In this document: positions 1 to 6,528 of the stretch, in pieces | How positions within the stretch are numbered: position 1 is the first letter of the stretch | Layout: each line of letters starts with the position of its first letter | Assembly (NCBI GenBank): GCA_040758475.1 | Contig: JBFLVN010000127.1 | Coordinates: 1-10,553, forward strand | DNA length: 10,553 bases | Direction: 5' to 3' | From: JBFLVN01 sp040758475 | GTDB taxonomy: Bacteria > JAGRBM01 | The notes under the pieces: model-generated | Databases searched by the model: none | What the model was told of the DNA's origin: nothing | Seen by the model: only the letters and a program-made list of their open reading frames with translations | Made by a program: the position numbers and the translations under genes

Positions 1-17
1 GGTTTGGGCTTCCCGCC

Positions 18-45
18 AAAAACCCGCCCCGGCCGATTCGGCCGG
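18..45 (-). terminator. possible rho-independent terminator of the lipoprotein gene
   Basis: An 8-bp inverted repeat (CCGGCCGA at 29-36, TCGGCCGG at 38-45) lies about 50 bases beyond the stop of the minus-strand gene. Read on the minus strand it is followed, after six G/C-rich bases, by five Ts (18-22). The one-base loop means the top pairs would open in practice, and the gap before the T run is longer than ideal, so termination efficiency is uncertain. Confidence 0.4.
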
Positions 46-53
46 CCCCGCCA

Positions 54-77
54 GTTATAGACGTCCGGGATTATAAC
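54..77. repeat. short inverted repeat GTTATA-N12-TATAAC
   Basis: GTTATA (54-59) and its reverse complement TATAAC (72-77) are separated by 12 bases, just downstream of the lipoprotein stop codon. The AT-rich arms stand out in GC-rich surroundings. This could be a protein-binding site or chance; only one copy was seen in the window. Confidence 0.3.
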
Positions 78-96
78 GGCATCCGGCGGGGAGCGC

Positions 97-1233
97 CTAG
101 TTCCCCGTAAAGCGGTCCCAGAGCCGGAGGGCGGTGCTGGCCGTCCGTTCTCCAAGGGGCCGGTGGCCCAGGAAGAGGTCCCGGAGGGGGGCTTCGTGGG
201 GCAGGGTGCAGCTGGGGTGGCGGCCCGTTTGTTCGATCTCGGCGTACCACTCCCGGTACCGGAGGGACTTGGCCGGGTTCATCACGCAGGCGGGGTGGTC
301 GTAGGGGTGGCCCCGGTGGAGGAAGAGGTGCCCGAACTCGTGGGCCGAGTAGGCGCCCAGGATGCGGGCGGCCTCTTCGTCCTTGTAGAAGCCGCCGCGC
401 ATCTGGACGAAGGGGCCTTCCTTCCCCAGCACGGGGTAGGTCGACAGGACCACCGTTCCGCCATAGATGCCGCGGCTCCGCTCGGTAAAGCCCGTCGTGA
501 TCCCGCCGCGGAGAGAACTGTGGATCGAGGCATCGATCGTCTCCGCGCTCGCCAGGAGCTGGTTCGTCAGGATCAAATCGAAACGCCGGACGCGTTCCGC
601 GGCCGCGTCCCAATAGACGTATTGATGGAAGGGCAGGTTGGGGTCGAGCAGCTTTACCGCCGGATCGGAAGGAGAGGGGAGGGCGGCGAGTTCGGCCAGC
701 TCCTGAAGATGGAACTCGGCGATGAGACGAAAGAGGCTTTCTTTATCGTCGATGCCCTCGATCCACGGCGCGGGAAGAGCTTCGACGGCGAAATCCCGGA
801 GGGAGGGAAAAGAATTGTCGGTATGGTTTTTAAGGAGCGCTTGGGCGAGTTGGGGGGCGTGGACGGGATGGGGTTCCAGAATGTCGACGACGAACGGATC
901 GTCCATCCGGTTCTCCGGAAACAAGATGGGGTAATAGCGGCGGAAAAAATCTTCGATGGGGATAGCACCCAGGTCGATCCATTGGAGCGTAAGCCCCAAC
1001 TGGTTTTGGGCGAACCGCTGGGCCTCGGCCAGGAAGATTTCGACCTGATGGTCGTCGAAGGCGGGGAGGCGGGGATTGACCACGCGCACGAACCGCACGG
1101 GCACGGGCTGCTTGCTGCCGGGCGCAGCTTCCCGCGGGCCGCACGCGGCGGCGAGCAGCAGTAGCAGGGCGGCGGAGAGCGCCCGTCTGGTCCAAGCAGT
1201 CCAGTAGACGGGCTGCCGGCGTTTTGGGTTCAC
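97..1233 (-). CDS. predicted lipoprotein zinc metalloprotease (HEFGH motif)
   Basis: A 378-residue protein with a GTG start at 1233; an in-frame stop lies just upstream (1261-1263). Residues 1-31 form a lipoprotein-type signal: basic start, hydrophobic stretch from about 18 to 30, then Ala-Ala-Ala-Cys with the probable lipidated Cys at 31. The catalytic candidate is HEFGH at 298-302 (bases 328-342). It is followed by His306, His309 and a Cys-Val-Met-Asn-Pro segment (316-320) resembling the Met-turn of metzincins. The third His sits at motif position 12 (or 9), not the metzincin position 11, so the family is unclear. A gluzincin arrangement using a downstream Glu, such as Glu328 or Glu332, is an alternative. 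No other domain is recognised. It probably acts at the cell envelope as an anchored peptidase; the substrate is unknown. It is transcribed divergently from the membrane protein at 1413. The Shine-Dalgarno sequence is weak (GGAG about 14 bases upstream). Confidence 0.75.
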   Translation of the reverse strand: MNPKRRQPVYWTAWTRRALSAALLLLLAAACGPREAAPGSKQPVPVRFVRVVNPRLPAFDDHQVEIFLAEAQRFAQNQLGLTLQWIDLGAIPIEDFFRRYYPILFPENRMDDPFVVDILEPHPVHAPQLAQALLKNHTDNSFPSLRDFAVEALPAPWIEGIDDKESLFRLIAEFHLQELAELAALPSPSDPAVKLLDPNLPFHQYVYWDAAAERVRRFDLILTNQLLASAETIDASIHSSLRGGITTGFTERSRGIYGGTVVLSTYPVLGKEGPFVQMRGGFYKDEEAARILGAYSAHEFGHLFLHRGHPYDHPACVMNPAKSLRYREWYAEIEQTGRHPSCTLPHEAPLRDLFLGHRPLGERTASTALRLWDRFTGN

Positions 1234-1297
1234 GAGGGGTCTCGCTTGCTCCAGGGCACCTTAGCGGGTCCGAGGCGGGCCGTCACGTGGGGCTTGC

Positions 1298-1326
1298 TTG
1301 CGGGAGAAGGCGGGGCGCGGTAAACT
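1298..1326 (+). promoter_or_regulatory. weak candidate promoter for the sensor-like membrane protein gene
   Basis: TTGCGG (1298-1303) and TAAACT (1321-1326) are separated by 17 bases within the divergent intergenic region. Each matches the vegetative -35/-10 consensus only partly. It is offered because the region must contain a plus-strand promoter and no better candidate was seen. Confidence 0.2.
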
Positions 1327-1358
1327 TCCCTCCGTTCCAAATGGAGATTCAAAGCGCA

Positions 1359-1380
1359 TCGGCCATGGCCGAAACGGCCG
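1359..1380. repeat. 14-bp palindrome and overlapping small hairpin
   Basis: TCGGCCATGGCCGA (1359-1372) is a perfect palindrome. GGCCG-AAA-CGGCC (1367-1379) can alternatively form a hairpin with a three-base loop. If translation starts at 1413, both lie in the leader of the membrane-protein gene and could be an operator or RNA structure. If it starts at 1341 or 1365, they lie in or at the start of the coding region. Confidence 0.35.
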
Positions 1381-1412
1381 CGCCCATGGGGGAGCGTGCA
1401 GCAGAGGGGGGG

Positions 1413-2810
1413 ATGGCACCCCTCATCAACCGCGCTCGCTTCTGGCTCCTCCTCACTTGTGGGGCCGTGTCGGTCATCGGGATTTTCCTGCTCACCTTGG
1501 CGGCGGCATCTCTTTTTAAGATCGATTTGCAGCAGGCCTTGGCGAACCTTCCCGTCGTGATCGCCATCTGCGGGTTTACGGGCACGACCCAGATATTTTT
1601 GAACGAGTACTGGATGCGGCGCCTCGTGCGCCTGGCCCATCCCGAAGGAGTGCGGCTTCCGGCGGCCGAACCGGTCCCCCTGCTTCTCATCAAGATCTCC
1701 TTCGCCCTGGGCCTCGTTCAGATCCCGCTCGGCATTCTTACCCTCTACACGTTCAACGTGACGCCCTTCGATCTCATTCTGCTGGGGCTCGAAGATCTTC
1801 CGGACTATTTCCTGGCCTCCACGTTCGTTTTTATAGCGCTCGGCGTCGGTTATTTCTGGTTCCGGCGGTACATCCGGCAGAAAGAGACCGCGCCGATAGC
1901 GACTGATCCGATAAGCTTGCGGCGTCTTACCGACGAAGCGAATTCGTTCGTCCTCTCGAGTGCTGGGACGTCTCTCCTTTTGTGGGCGGTCGCGGCTATT
2001 CTGTCTTCCTGGGGTTGTCATTTCGTCGCCCGGTACGACCGGACGCTGGCGCTCTGGACCCTTGTCGCGGTGATCGCGTACGGGGTCGGCGTTTTTCCGA
2101 TCCAGTATTTTTTGTTCCGGCGGATTTTCGCGCCGCTTCGCAAGGCGCTTCTCGCGGCGGCGGGAGAGTCCTACCGGATCGAAAGCCTGTCGGCCGCCGC
2201 CGACTCGATCGAGGATGAACAGCTCCGCCGGGAACGGGTTTTCACCCTGGCGCGCATTGGCATCAGCATCCCGATGTGGGGCGCGCTCGTAGTCGTCCAC
2301 GAGATCATCGAACCTTTTCTCTTTTTGCTGCTGGGCGTTTACACCATTTTACTTCTGGTGAGTCTCGCCTCGTCCTACGTGCCGCGCCTGCGTCCCGCGG
2401 GGGCTTACGGGCGTCTTCTTTCCGATGGCGTCGCCCTCACCCTGTTCGTCCACTACACGGGATCGATCACGACGCTGATTGTGGGTTTTTATTTCCTGAT
2501 GAGTTACTCCGTGACTCTTCATCACGGCTTTGAGAAGGGGCTTCTTTTCGCCGCCCTCTATTCCGGCCTTTACGGGGCCGTCCTGTGGGCGGAATACCTC
2601 CATCTGCTTCCCTACGCCCCCTCGTCGGAGGACGGGCAGGCCCTCCTGGCGTTCCTTTATGAGAAAACCCTGTGGAAACATTTCCATCCTTCTATCGTGT
2701 TCCTCTCCTCCTTCATCATCATTGCAGGGGGGATGTTTGGGGCGACGTTTCTGGCGCGTATGTTCAGGCGCCGGCAGGGGAGCTTGGGAGAATTGATGGA
2801 CCTTGGCTGA
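1413..2810 (+). CDS. polytopic membrane protein, sensor-like module without an output domain
   Basis: From the ATG at 1413 the product is 465 residues. This start was chosen because GAGG (1404-1407) lies five bases upstream; ATGs at 1341 and 1365 are in frame but lack a well-spaced ribosome site, so a start up to 24 residues longer is possible. About ten or eleven hydrophobic segments are visible, roughly at 10-32, 44-62, 88-112, 130-148, 177-200, 207-232, then two between 275 and 315, then near 328-355, 360-382 and 415-440. A charged loop rich in Glu, Arg and Ala (about 235-272) splits the protein in two. The second half, with Val-Pro-Arg-Leu-Arg before a helix and a Tyr-Thr-Gly loop, resembles the N-terminal membrane domains of histidine kinases and GGDEF proteins. 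The protein ends about 15 residues after the last helix, so no kinase, cyclase or HAMP domain follows. The family is not firmly identified. A sensor or scaffold role is inferred. Confidence 0.75.
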   Translation: MAPLINRARFWLLLTCGAVSVIGIFLLTLAAASLFKIDLQQALANLPVVIAICGFTGTTQIFLNEYWMRRLVRLAHPEGVRLPAAEPVPLLLIKISFALGLVQIPLGILTLYTFNVTPFDLILLGLEDLPDYFLASTFVFIALGVGYFWFRRYIRQKETAPIATDPISLRRLTDEANSFVLSSAGTSLLLWAVAAILSSWGCHFVARYDRTLALWTLVAVIAYGVGVFPIQYFLFRRIFAPLRKALLAAAGESYRIESLSAAADSIEDEQLRRERVFTLARIGISIPMWGALVVVHEIIEPFLFLLLGVYTILLLVSLASSYVPRLRPAGAYGRLLSDGVALTLFVHYTGSITTLIVGFYFLMSYSVTLHHGFEKGLLFAALYSGLYGAVLWAEYLHLLPYAPSSEDGQALLAFLYEKTLWKHFHPSIVFLSSFIIIAGGMFGATFLARMFRRRQGSLGELMDLG

Positions 2811-2890
2811 CCCCCGTGCTTTTGGCGGGCCCGGTCGGCTAAAGTAGTTCCTGGTGAATTGGCGGGGTTGGCGGCGGACGGGAGTAACGC

Positions 2891-3652
2891 ATGGCTGGCC
2901 TGCGCAAGAAATTAGGCGAAATCCTCATCGACATGCGGGCGCTTCGCCCCCCCGATCTTCAGACGGCTCTCAACGAACAACGGGCGAGCGGCGAGAAGAT
3001 CGGTGAAATTCTCATCCGGCGCGGGATGTGCCGGAGCGCCGACGTCCTGGCGGCCTTGGAAGCCCAGAGCGGGATTCCGGCCGCGGACCTCTCGAAGGCA
3101 ACCCTTCCCCACAACGTACAGACTCTTCTGGAATCTGCGTACGCCGAGAAGCACGGCATCGTTCCGTTCAAAGAAGAGAAACAGGGACGCACGAGCTTCT
3201 TCCACGTGGCTTTTTCGAACCCCCGCGATTTGAACGTGATCCAGGAAGTGGAGTTCAAGCTCAAGGCAAAGGTAAAGCCCTTCGTCGCCCTGGAAGGCCA
3301 GATTCGCGACACGATCAAGAAAATCTATTACGCGCAGGATTACGGATACGACCTCTCGTTTCACGAAGGCGTCGGGTTCCGCCCGCGCGCTCCCGGCGCT
3401 CCGAAGGAAGAGGCTCCTCCGCCTCCCCCTCCCAAGGTCATGGGCCAGCCCGCTCCGGCGCCCGCGCCGCCGGTGGACAAGCATCCGGCGGCGACGTCCT
3501 TCTCGGACCTGGGCGAACCCCTTCCGGCCAGGGTGGCGGCGCTCGAAGCGGAAGTAGAGCGCCTCAAGAACGCCCTTTCCGCACTGCTTAAGGTCCTCTC
3601 CGAGCGAGGTGCCATCAGCCGCGACGACCTCCGGCAGGCGCTGGGGCGGTAA
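2891..3652 (+). CDS. stand-alone MshEN (T2SSE_N) domain protein, first paralogue
   Basis: A 253-residue protein; GGGAG (2880-2884) six bases before the ATG supports the start. Residues 5-145 match the N-terminal domain of type II secretion and type IV pilus ATPases (MshEN/T2SSE_N), which in several family members binds c-di-GMP through two 24-residue half-motifs. Half-motif I (7-30) has Lys for the usual Arg and Arg16 for the conserved Gly. Half-motif II (36-59) has Lys and Ile in Arg-Leu-Gly but keeps Gly45 and the final Gln59. The spacing of five residues is standard. No Walker motifs or ATPase domain follow. Instead there is a proline-rich linker (175-194), a short coiled coil (about 213-238) and a C-terminal segment (232-251) like another half-motif. 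It is probably cytoplasmic. Binding of c-di-GMP is possible but weakened by the substitutions. It is followed after 28 bases by a paralogue, so co-transcription is likely. Confidence 0.85.
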   Translation: MAGLRKKLGEILIDMRALRPPDLQTALNEQRASGEKIGEILIRRGMCRSADVLAALEAQSGIPAADLSKATLPHNVQTLLESAYAEKHGIVPFKEEKQGRTSFFHVAFSNPRDLNVIQEVEFKLKAKVKPFVALEGQIRDTIKKIYYAQDYGYDLSFHEGVGFRPRAPGAPKEEAPPPPPPKVMGQPAPAPAPPVDKHPAATSFSDLGEPLPARVAALEAEVERLKNALSALLKVLSERGAISRDDLRQALGR

Positions 3653-3680
3653 GCCATTTCGCTAGCCCGGAGAGCTGACG

Positions 3681-4721
3681 ATGGCGGGTCTTCGCAAGCG
3701 GCTTGGTGAGATCCTGGTCGAGAAGGGCGTCCTCTCGCAGCAGGTTCTCGCTCAGGCCCTCCAAATCCAGCGCGAAAGCCCACAGAAGGAGACATTGGGC
3801 GACGTTCTGATCCGGAAGGAGTTTTGTCCTTCCAGGGAAGTCCTTTCCGCCTTGGGGAACCAGCACGGTGTTCCGACGACCGATTTTGAGGGAGAAAAGC
3901 CCCCGCACAACCTTCAGAGCATTATTGACGCGGAGTTCGCTCAAAAACATCTGGTGCTTCCGTTCCGGGAGGAGAAGAAAGGGAAGTCCACCATTTATTG
4001 CGTTGCCATGGTTAAGCCCTGGGATGTCTCGCTCGTCCAGGACCTCGAATTCAAACTCAAGGCCCAGGTAAAGCCCCACATCGCCCTGGCGGGCCACATC
4101 CGCGAGGCCATCCGCCGGTATTATTACAGCCAGGATTACGGCTACACGGTCGATTACAGCGAGCGGCGCGGTTTCCAGGTGAAGGCGGAGGAAGCGGCTC
4201 CCGCCGCGCTTTCGGCGGGCCAGCTCGAAAAGATCAACGAACGGATCGAAAAGCTCGAGAAAAACCTCGAACGCCTGACGATGAAGATGGACCGCCTGCC
4301 GATCCTGGCGGAGCTCTCTCCGGGCGCGCCTCCCACGGGCCCCTCCGCGCGGGGGGGCTTCGCTTCGGAGGAAGCCATGGCCCGGCTCCAGGTGATGGAA
4401 AAGACGATCGAGAAGGTCGTGCAGAAAATCCGGGAGATGATGACCGCTGCGCCGGTGCCCGCCCCCGTGGCTTTAGCCGCCGGGGATGGGGGCCGGATAG
4501 AGGCTTTTGAAAAGGCCCTCCGGGAACTTCGGGAACGCTTCGATCAAATGCCCGTCCTTCAGGGCGGGAACGGCGGGGCACCGCCGGAGGCCGCGGCCCA
4601 GATGGAAGAGGTCCGCAATACCTTTCTCGCCCTCGTCAGCCTTCTGGGCCAGAACGGCGTCGTCACCCGGGGGGAAATCCAGGCCGCCTTGAAGGGTAAG
4701 CCGGGAATCCCGCTGGATTAA
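3681..4721 (+). CDS. stand-alone MshEN (T2SSE_N) domain protein, second paralogue
   Basis: A 346-residue protein with GGAG (3669-3672) eight bases before the ATG. It is clearly paralogous to the gene before it: both begin Met-Ala-Gly-Leu-Arg-Lys, and both share Lys-Val/Gln-Val-Lys-Pro and Gln-Asp-Tyr-Gly-Tyr stretches at the end of the domain. Half-motif I (7-30) is canonical, with Arg7-Leu8-Gly9, Gly16 and Gln30. Half-motif II (38-61) has lost the Arg (Thr38) and the Gly (Glu47), and the spacer between the two is seven residues, not five. After the domain come charged coiled-coil stretches (about 180-205, 232-254, 272-290). A 29-residue unit is repeated (190-218 and 274-302, each ending Gly-Ala-Pro-Pro). 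The C-terminal motif (318-337) is shared with the paralogue. There is no ATPase domain. A role as a c-di-GMP-responsive adaptor, perhaps forming oligomers with its paralogue, is inferred. Confidence 0.85.
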   Translation: MAGLRKRLGEILVEKGVLSQQVLAQALQIQRESPQKETLGDVLIRKEFCPSREVLSALGNQHGVPTTDFEGEKPPHNLQSIIDAEFAQKHLVLPFREEKKGKSTIYCVAMVKPWDVSLVQDLEFKLKAQVKPHIALAGHIREAIRRYYYSQDYGYTVDYSERRGFQVKAEEAAPAALSAGQLEKINERIEKLEKNLERLTMKMDRLPILAELSPGAPPTGPSARGGFASEEAMARLQVMEKTIEKVVQKIREMMTAAPVPAPVALAAGDGGRIEAFEKALRELRERFDQMPVLQGGNGGAPPEAAAQMEEVRNTFLALVSLLGQNGVVTRGEIQAALKGKPGIPLD

Positions 4722-4734
4722 AAATCGTTAAAGA

Positions 4735-4764
4735 TTGTTTTCACCGCCCGGGTGGATGTGTTAT
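4735..4764 (+). promoter_or_regulatory. candidate promoter before the ABC transporter operon
   Basis: TTGTTT (4735-4740) and TGTTAT (4759-4764) are separated by 18 bases in the 122-bp gap before the ATPase gene. The -10 element matches four of six consensus bases and the -35 three. No convincing terminator follows the upstream gene, so read-through from the MshEN genes is also possible. Confidence 0.25.
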
Positions 4765-4787
4765 CAACTCGCGCCCAAGTACATCTG

Positions 4788-4831
4788 GCCGCCGTTTTCG
4801 ACAGATTTGAAAGCATGCAGCCATCGGCGGC
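4788..4831 (+). repeat. inverted repeat in the leader of the ABC ATPase gene
   Basis: GCCGCCG (4788-4794) and CGGCGGC (4825-4831) are exact reverse complements separated by 30 bases, ending 12 bases before the ATG at 4844. The spacer contains the palindrome GCATGC. It could fold as a leader hairpin or be an operator; in GC-rich DNA a 7-bp match can also be chance. Confidence 0.3.
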
Positions 4832-4843
4832 GTCCGGTTTGCC

Positions 4844-5794
4844 ATGATCGAAGTCGAAAACCTCAGGAAGTGTTACGGCCCCACCGTCGCCGTTGATTCG
4901 ATCAGCTTTTCCGTCCAGCCGCGGGAAGTGCTCGGTTTTTTGGGACCCAACGGCGCCGGAAAAAGCACCACCATGAAGGTGCTCACGGGCTACCTCCTTC
5001 CCGACGGCGGCGCGGCCCGGGTGGGCGGCGTCGACGTGACGGAAAACCCCATCGAAGCCCGCCGCAAGATCGGGTATCTCCCGGAAAACGCTCCCCTCTA
5101 TCTTGAAATGAACGTGCTCGAGTACCTGGGTTTCATCTGCGACGTCCGTCGCATCCCGGGTTCCGAACGGCGGCCCCGGCTCGAAGAGGCCATCGCCGTC
5201 TGCGGCCTGGAAGAGATGCTCAAGAAGGATATCGGTGATCTCTCCAAGGGCTACCGCCAGCGCGTGGGCCTCGCCCAGGCCCTCATCCACGGCCCCGAGG
5301 TGCTCGTGCTGGATGAGCCCACGAACGGTCTCGATCCCAACCAGATCGTCGAAATCCGGAATTTGATCCGTCAGCTCGGCAAAGAAAAAACCGTCATCCT
5401 CTCGACTCATATCCTCCCCGAAGTGACGGCCACCTGCTCGCGCGTCGTCATCATCGCGGGCGGCAAGATCGTGGGTACCGGAACGACGGAAGATTTGGCA
5501 CGGCAGGCCATGTCGGAAGAGCTCGTCGACCTTTCCGTCAAAGGCCCCACGGCCGAAGTGGCCGAGCGCCTCCGCCAGCTTCCCAAAGTAAAGGACGTGC
5601 GCCGCAAGGAAGACCGCCCCGACGGCTCCGTGCGCTTCCTCGTGGCTTTGGAGCGCAGTCCCGATAACGGCGAGCGCCTCTTCCGCCTCGTCGTCCAGTC
5701 GAACTGGATTCTGACTGAACTGCGGCGCGAAGAGGCCTCGCTTGAAGACGTCTTCAAGCGCCTCACGGTCCAGCAAGGAGGGGCTTCGGCATGA
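4844..5794 (+). CDS. ABC transporter ATP-binding protein, GldA-like
   Basis: A 316-residue ATPase that powers the ABC-2 permease encoded next to it. All nucleotide-binding motifs are visible: Walker A Gly-Pro-Asn-Gly-Ala-Gly-Lys-Ser-Thr (34-42), a Gly-Tyr-Leu-Pro-Glu stretch in the Q-loop region (77-81), signature Leu-Ser-Lys-Gly-Tyr (133-137), Walker B ending Leu-Asp-Glu-Pro (156-159), D-loop Gly-Leu-Asp-Pro (162-165) and switch His189. The C-terminal 100 residues are the accessory region usual for this subfamily. The signature has Lys in place of the more common Gly/Gln, which is normal in GldA-type proteins. The stop codon overlaps the permease start as ATGA (5791-5794), indicating translational coupling. 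No strong Shine-Dalgarno precedes the ATG, but the protein start fits the family. The substrate cannot be told from sequence. Confidence 0.95.
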   Translation: MIEVENLRKCYGPTVAVDSISFSVQPREVLGFLGPNGAGKSTTMKVLTGYLLPDGGAARVGGVDVTENPIEARRKIGYLPENAPLYLEMNVLEYLGFICDVRRIPGSERRPRLEEAIAVCGLEEMLKKDIGDLSKGYRQRVGLAQALIHGPEVLVLDEPTNGLDPNQIVEIRNLIRQLGKEKTVILSTHILPEVTATCSRVVIIAGGKIVGTGTTEDLARQAMSEELVDLSVKGPTAEVAERLRQLPKVKDVRRKEDRPDGSVRFLVALERSPDNGERLFRLVVQSNWILTELRREEASLEDVFKRLTVQQGGASA

Positions 5795-6516
5795 GCGGGG
5801 TCTGGACGGTTTTCCGCAAGGAGTTCCGGCTGTACTTCAACAGCCCGATCGCCTACATCCTGCTCGCCCTCTTTACGGCCTTTTGCGCGTGGTGGTTCTT
5901 TTTCTTCACGCCGTTCTTCATCATTGATCAGGCGGAGACAAGATATTTGTTCGGCGTGCTCCCTTTTGTATTTCTTTTCCTGGTACCTGCCGTCGCCATG
6001 CGGCTGTGGGCCGAAGAGAAAAAACTTGGCACAATCGAACTTCTTCTCACCCTTCCCCTGCGGGATGGGGAGATCGTTCTCGGAAAATATCTGGCGGCGC
6101 TCGCCTTCCTGGCCGTCGCCCTGGCGCTTACGTTTACCATTCCCGTGAGCGTGGCGTGGCTCGGCGATCCCGATATGGGTCCCATCTGGGGGTCCTACGT
6201 GGGATCGCTCCTGCTCGCGGGGGCCTACCTCGCCATCGGCTCCTTCGCGTCGGCGATCACGCGGGATCAAATTATTGCGTTTGTCGTGGGACTTAGTTGT
6301 TGCACGGCGCTTTACTTGGTAGGTATTGCCGCTTCAAATTCCGGGATCTTGCCGGCTTCGATTTCCCATTTCCTCGCGTTTCTCGGATTGTCTACTCACT
6401 TTGAGTCTATTTCCCGCGGTGTAATCGATACACGGGATGTCATCTATTATCTTTCGGTCATTTCATTTTTCCTCTACTTGACGGCACTTGTCCTCCGCCG
6501 GGTGCGTAAGGGGTAG
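5791..6516 (+). CDS. ABC-2 type permease, GldF-like
   Basis: A 241-residue inner-membrane protein with six predicted helices, roughly at 20-44, 52-70, 98-124, 135-155, 161-181 and 217-236. Family features include the N-terminal Phe-Arg-Lys-Glu-Phe with Asn-Ser-Pro, the loop Met-Arg-Leu-Trp-Ala-Glu-Glu (70-76) leading into Gly-Thr-Ile-Glu-Leu-Leu-Leu-Thr (80-87), and the Arg-Gly-Val-Ile-Asp segment (209-213). It presumably pairs with the ATPase whose stop overlaps its start. The length is normal for the family. Base composition changes within the gene: up to about 6280 it is GC-rich like the ATPase gene, whereas 6421-6480 has only 22 G/C in 60 bases. Confidence 0.93.
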   Translation: MSGVWTVFRKEFRLYFNSPIAYILLALFTAFCAWWFFFFTPFFIIDQAETRYLFGVLPFVFLFLVPAVAMRLWAEEKKLGTIELLLTLPLRDGEIVLGKYLAALAFLAVALALTFTIPVSVAWLGDPDMGPIWGSYVGSLLLAGAYLAIGSFASAITRDQIIAFVVGLSCCTALYLVGIAASNSGILPASISHFLAFLGLSTHFESISRGVIDTRDVIYYLSVISFFLYLTALVLRRVRKG

Positions 6517-6520
6517 GAGG
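6515..6520 (+). promoter_or_regulatory. Shine-Dalgarno AGGAGG overlapping the permease stop
   Basis: A perfect AGGAGG starts inside the TAG stop of the permease gene (6514-6516) and lies eight bases before the ATG at 6529. It fixes the start of the GldG-family gene and couples it to the upstream gene. Confidence 0.85.
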
Positions 6521-6528
6521 AAGGCGCC

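Noticed and set aside
163..1164. Long plus-strand open frame (333 codons) opposite the lipoprotein gene
   Set aside because: It is antisense to a gene with a lipoprotein signal and a metalloprotease motif, has no recognisable domain, and is explained by high GC content.
2811..2890. Promoter for the MshEN pair (TAAAGT at 2840-2845)
   Set aside because: No acceptable -35 element at the right spacing; the genes may be read from the upstream gene.
2891..4721. Type II secretion or type IV pilus assembly ATPases
   Set aside because: Both proteins have only the N-terminal MshEN domain; no Walker A, Asp box, His box or Walker B follows.
4721..4740. Possible terminator after the second MshEN gene (AATCGTTAAAGATT then GTTTT)
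   Set aside because: The stem is only four A/T-rich base pairs with a six-base loop, too weak to call.
4761..4769. DnaA-box-like TTATCAACT before the ABC operon
   Set aside because: It matches the TTATCCACA consensus at only seven of nine positions, is a single copy, and there is no dnaA, dnaN or AT-rich unwinding region.
4718..5776. Long minus-strand open frame (352 codons) opposite the ABC ATPase
   Set aside because: It is a mirror of an ATPase gene with all its motifs intact; its translation shows no domain.
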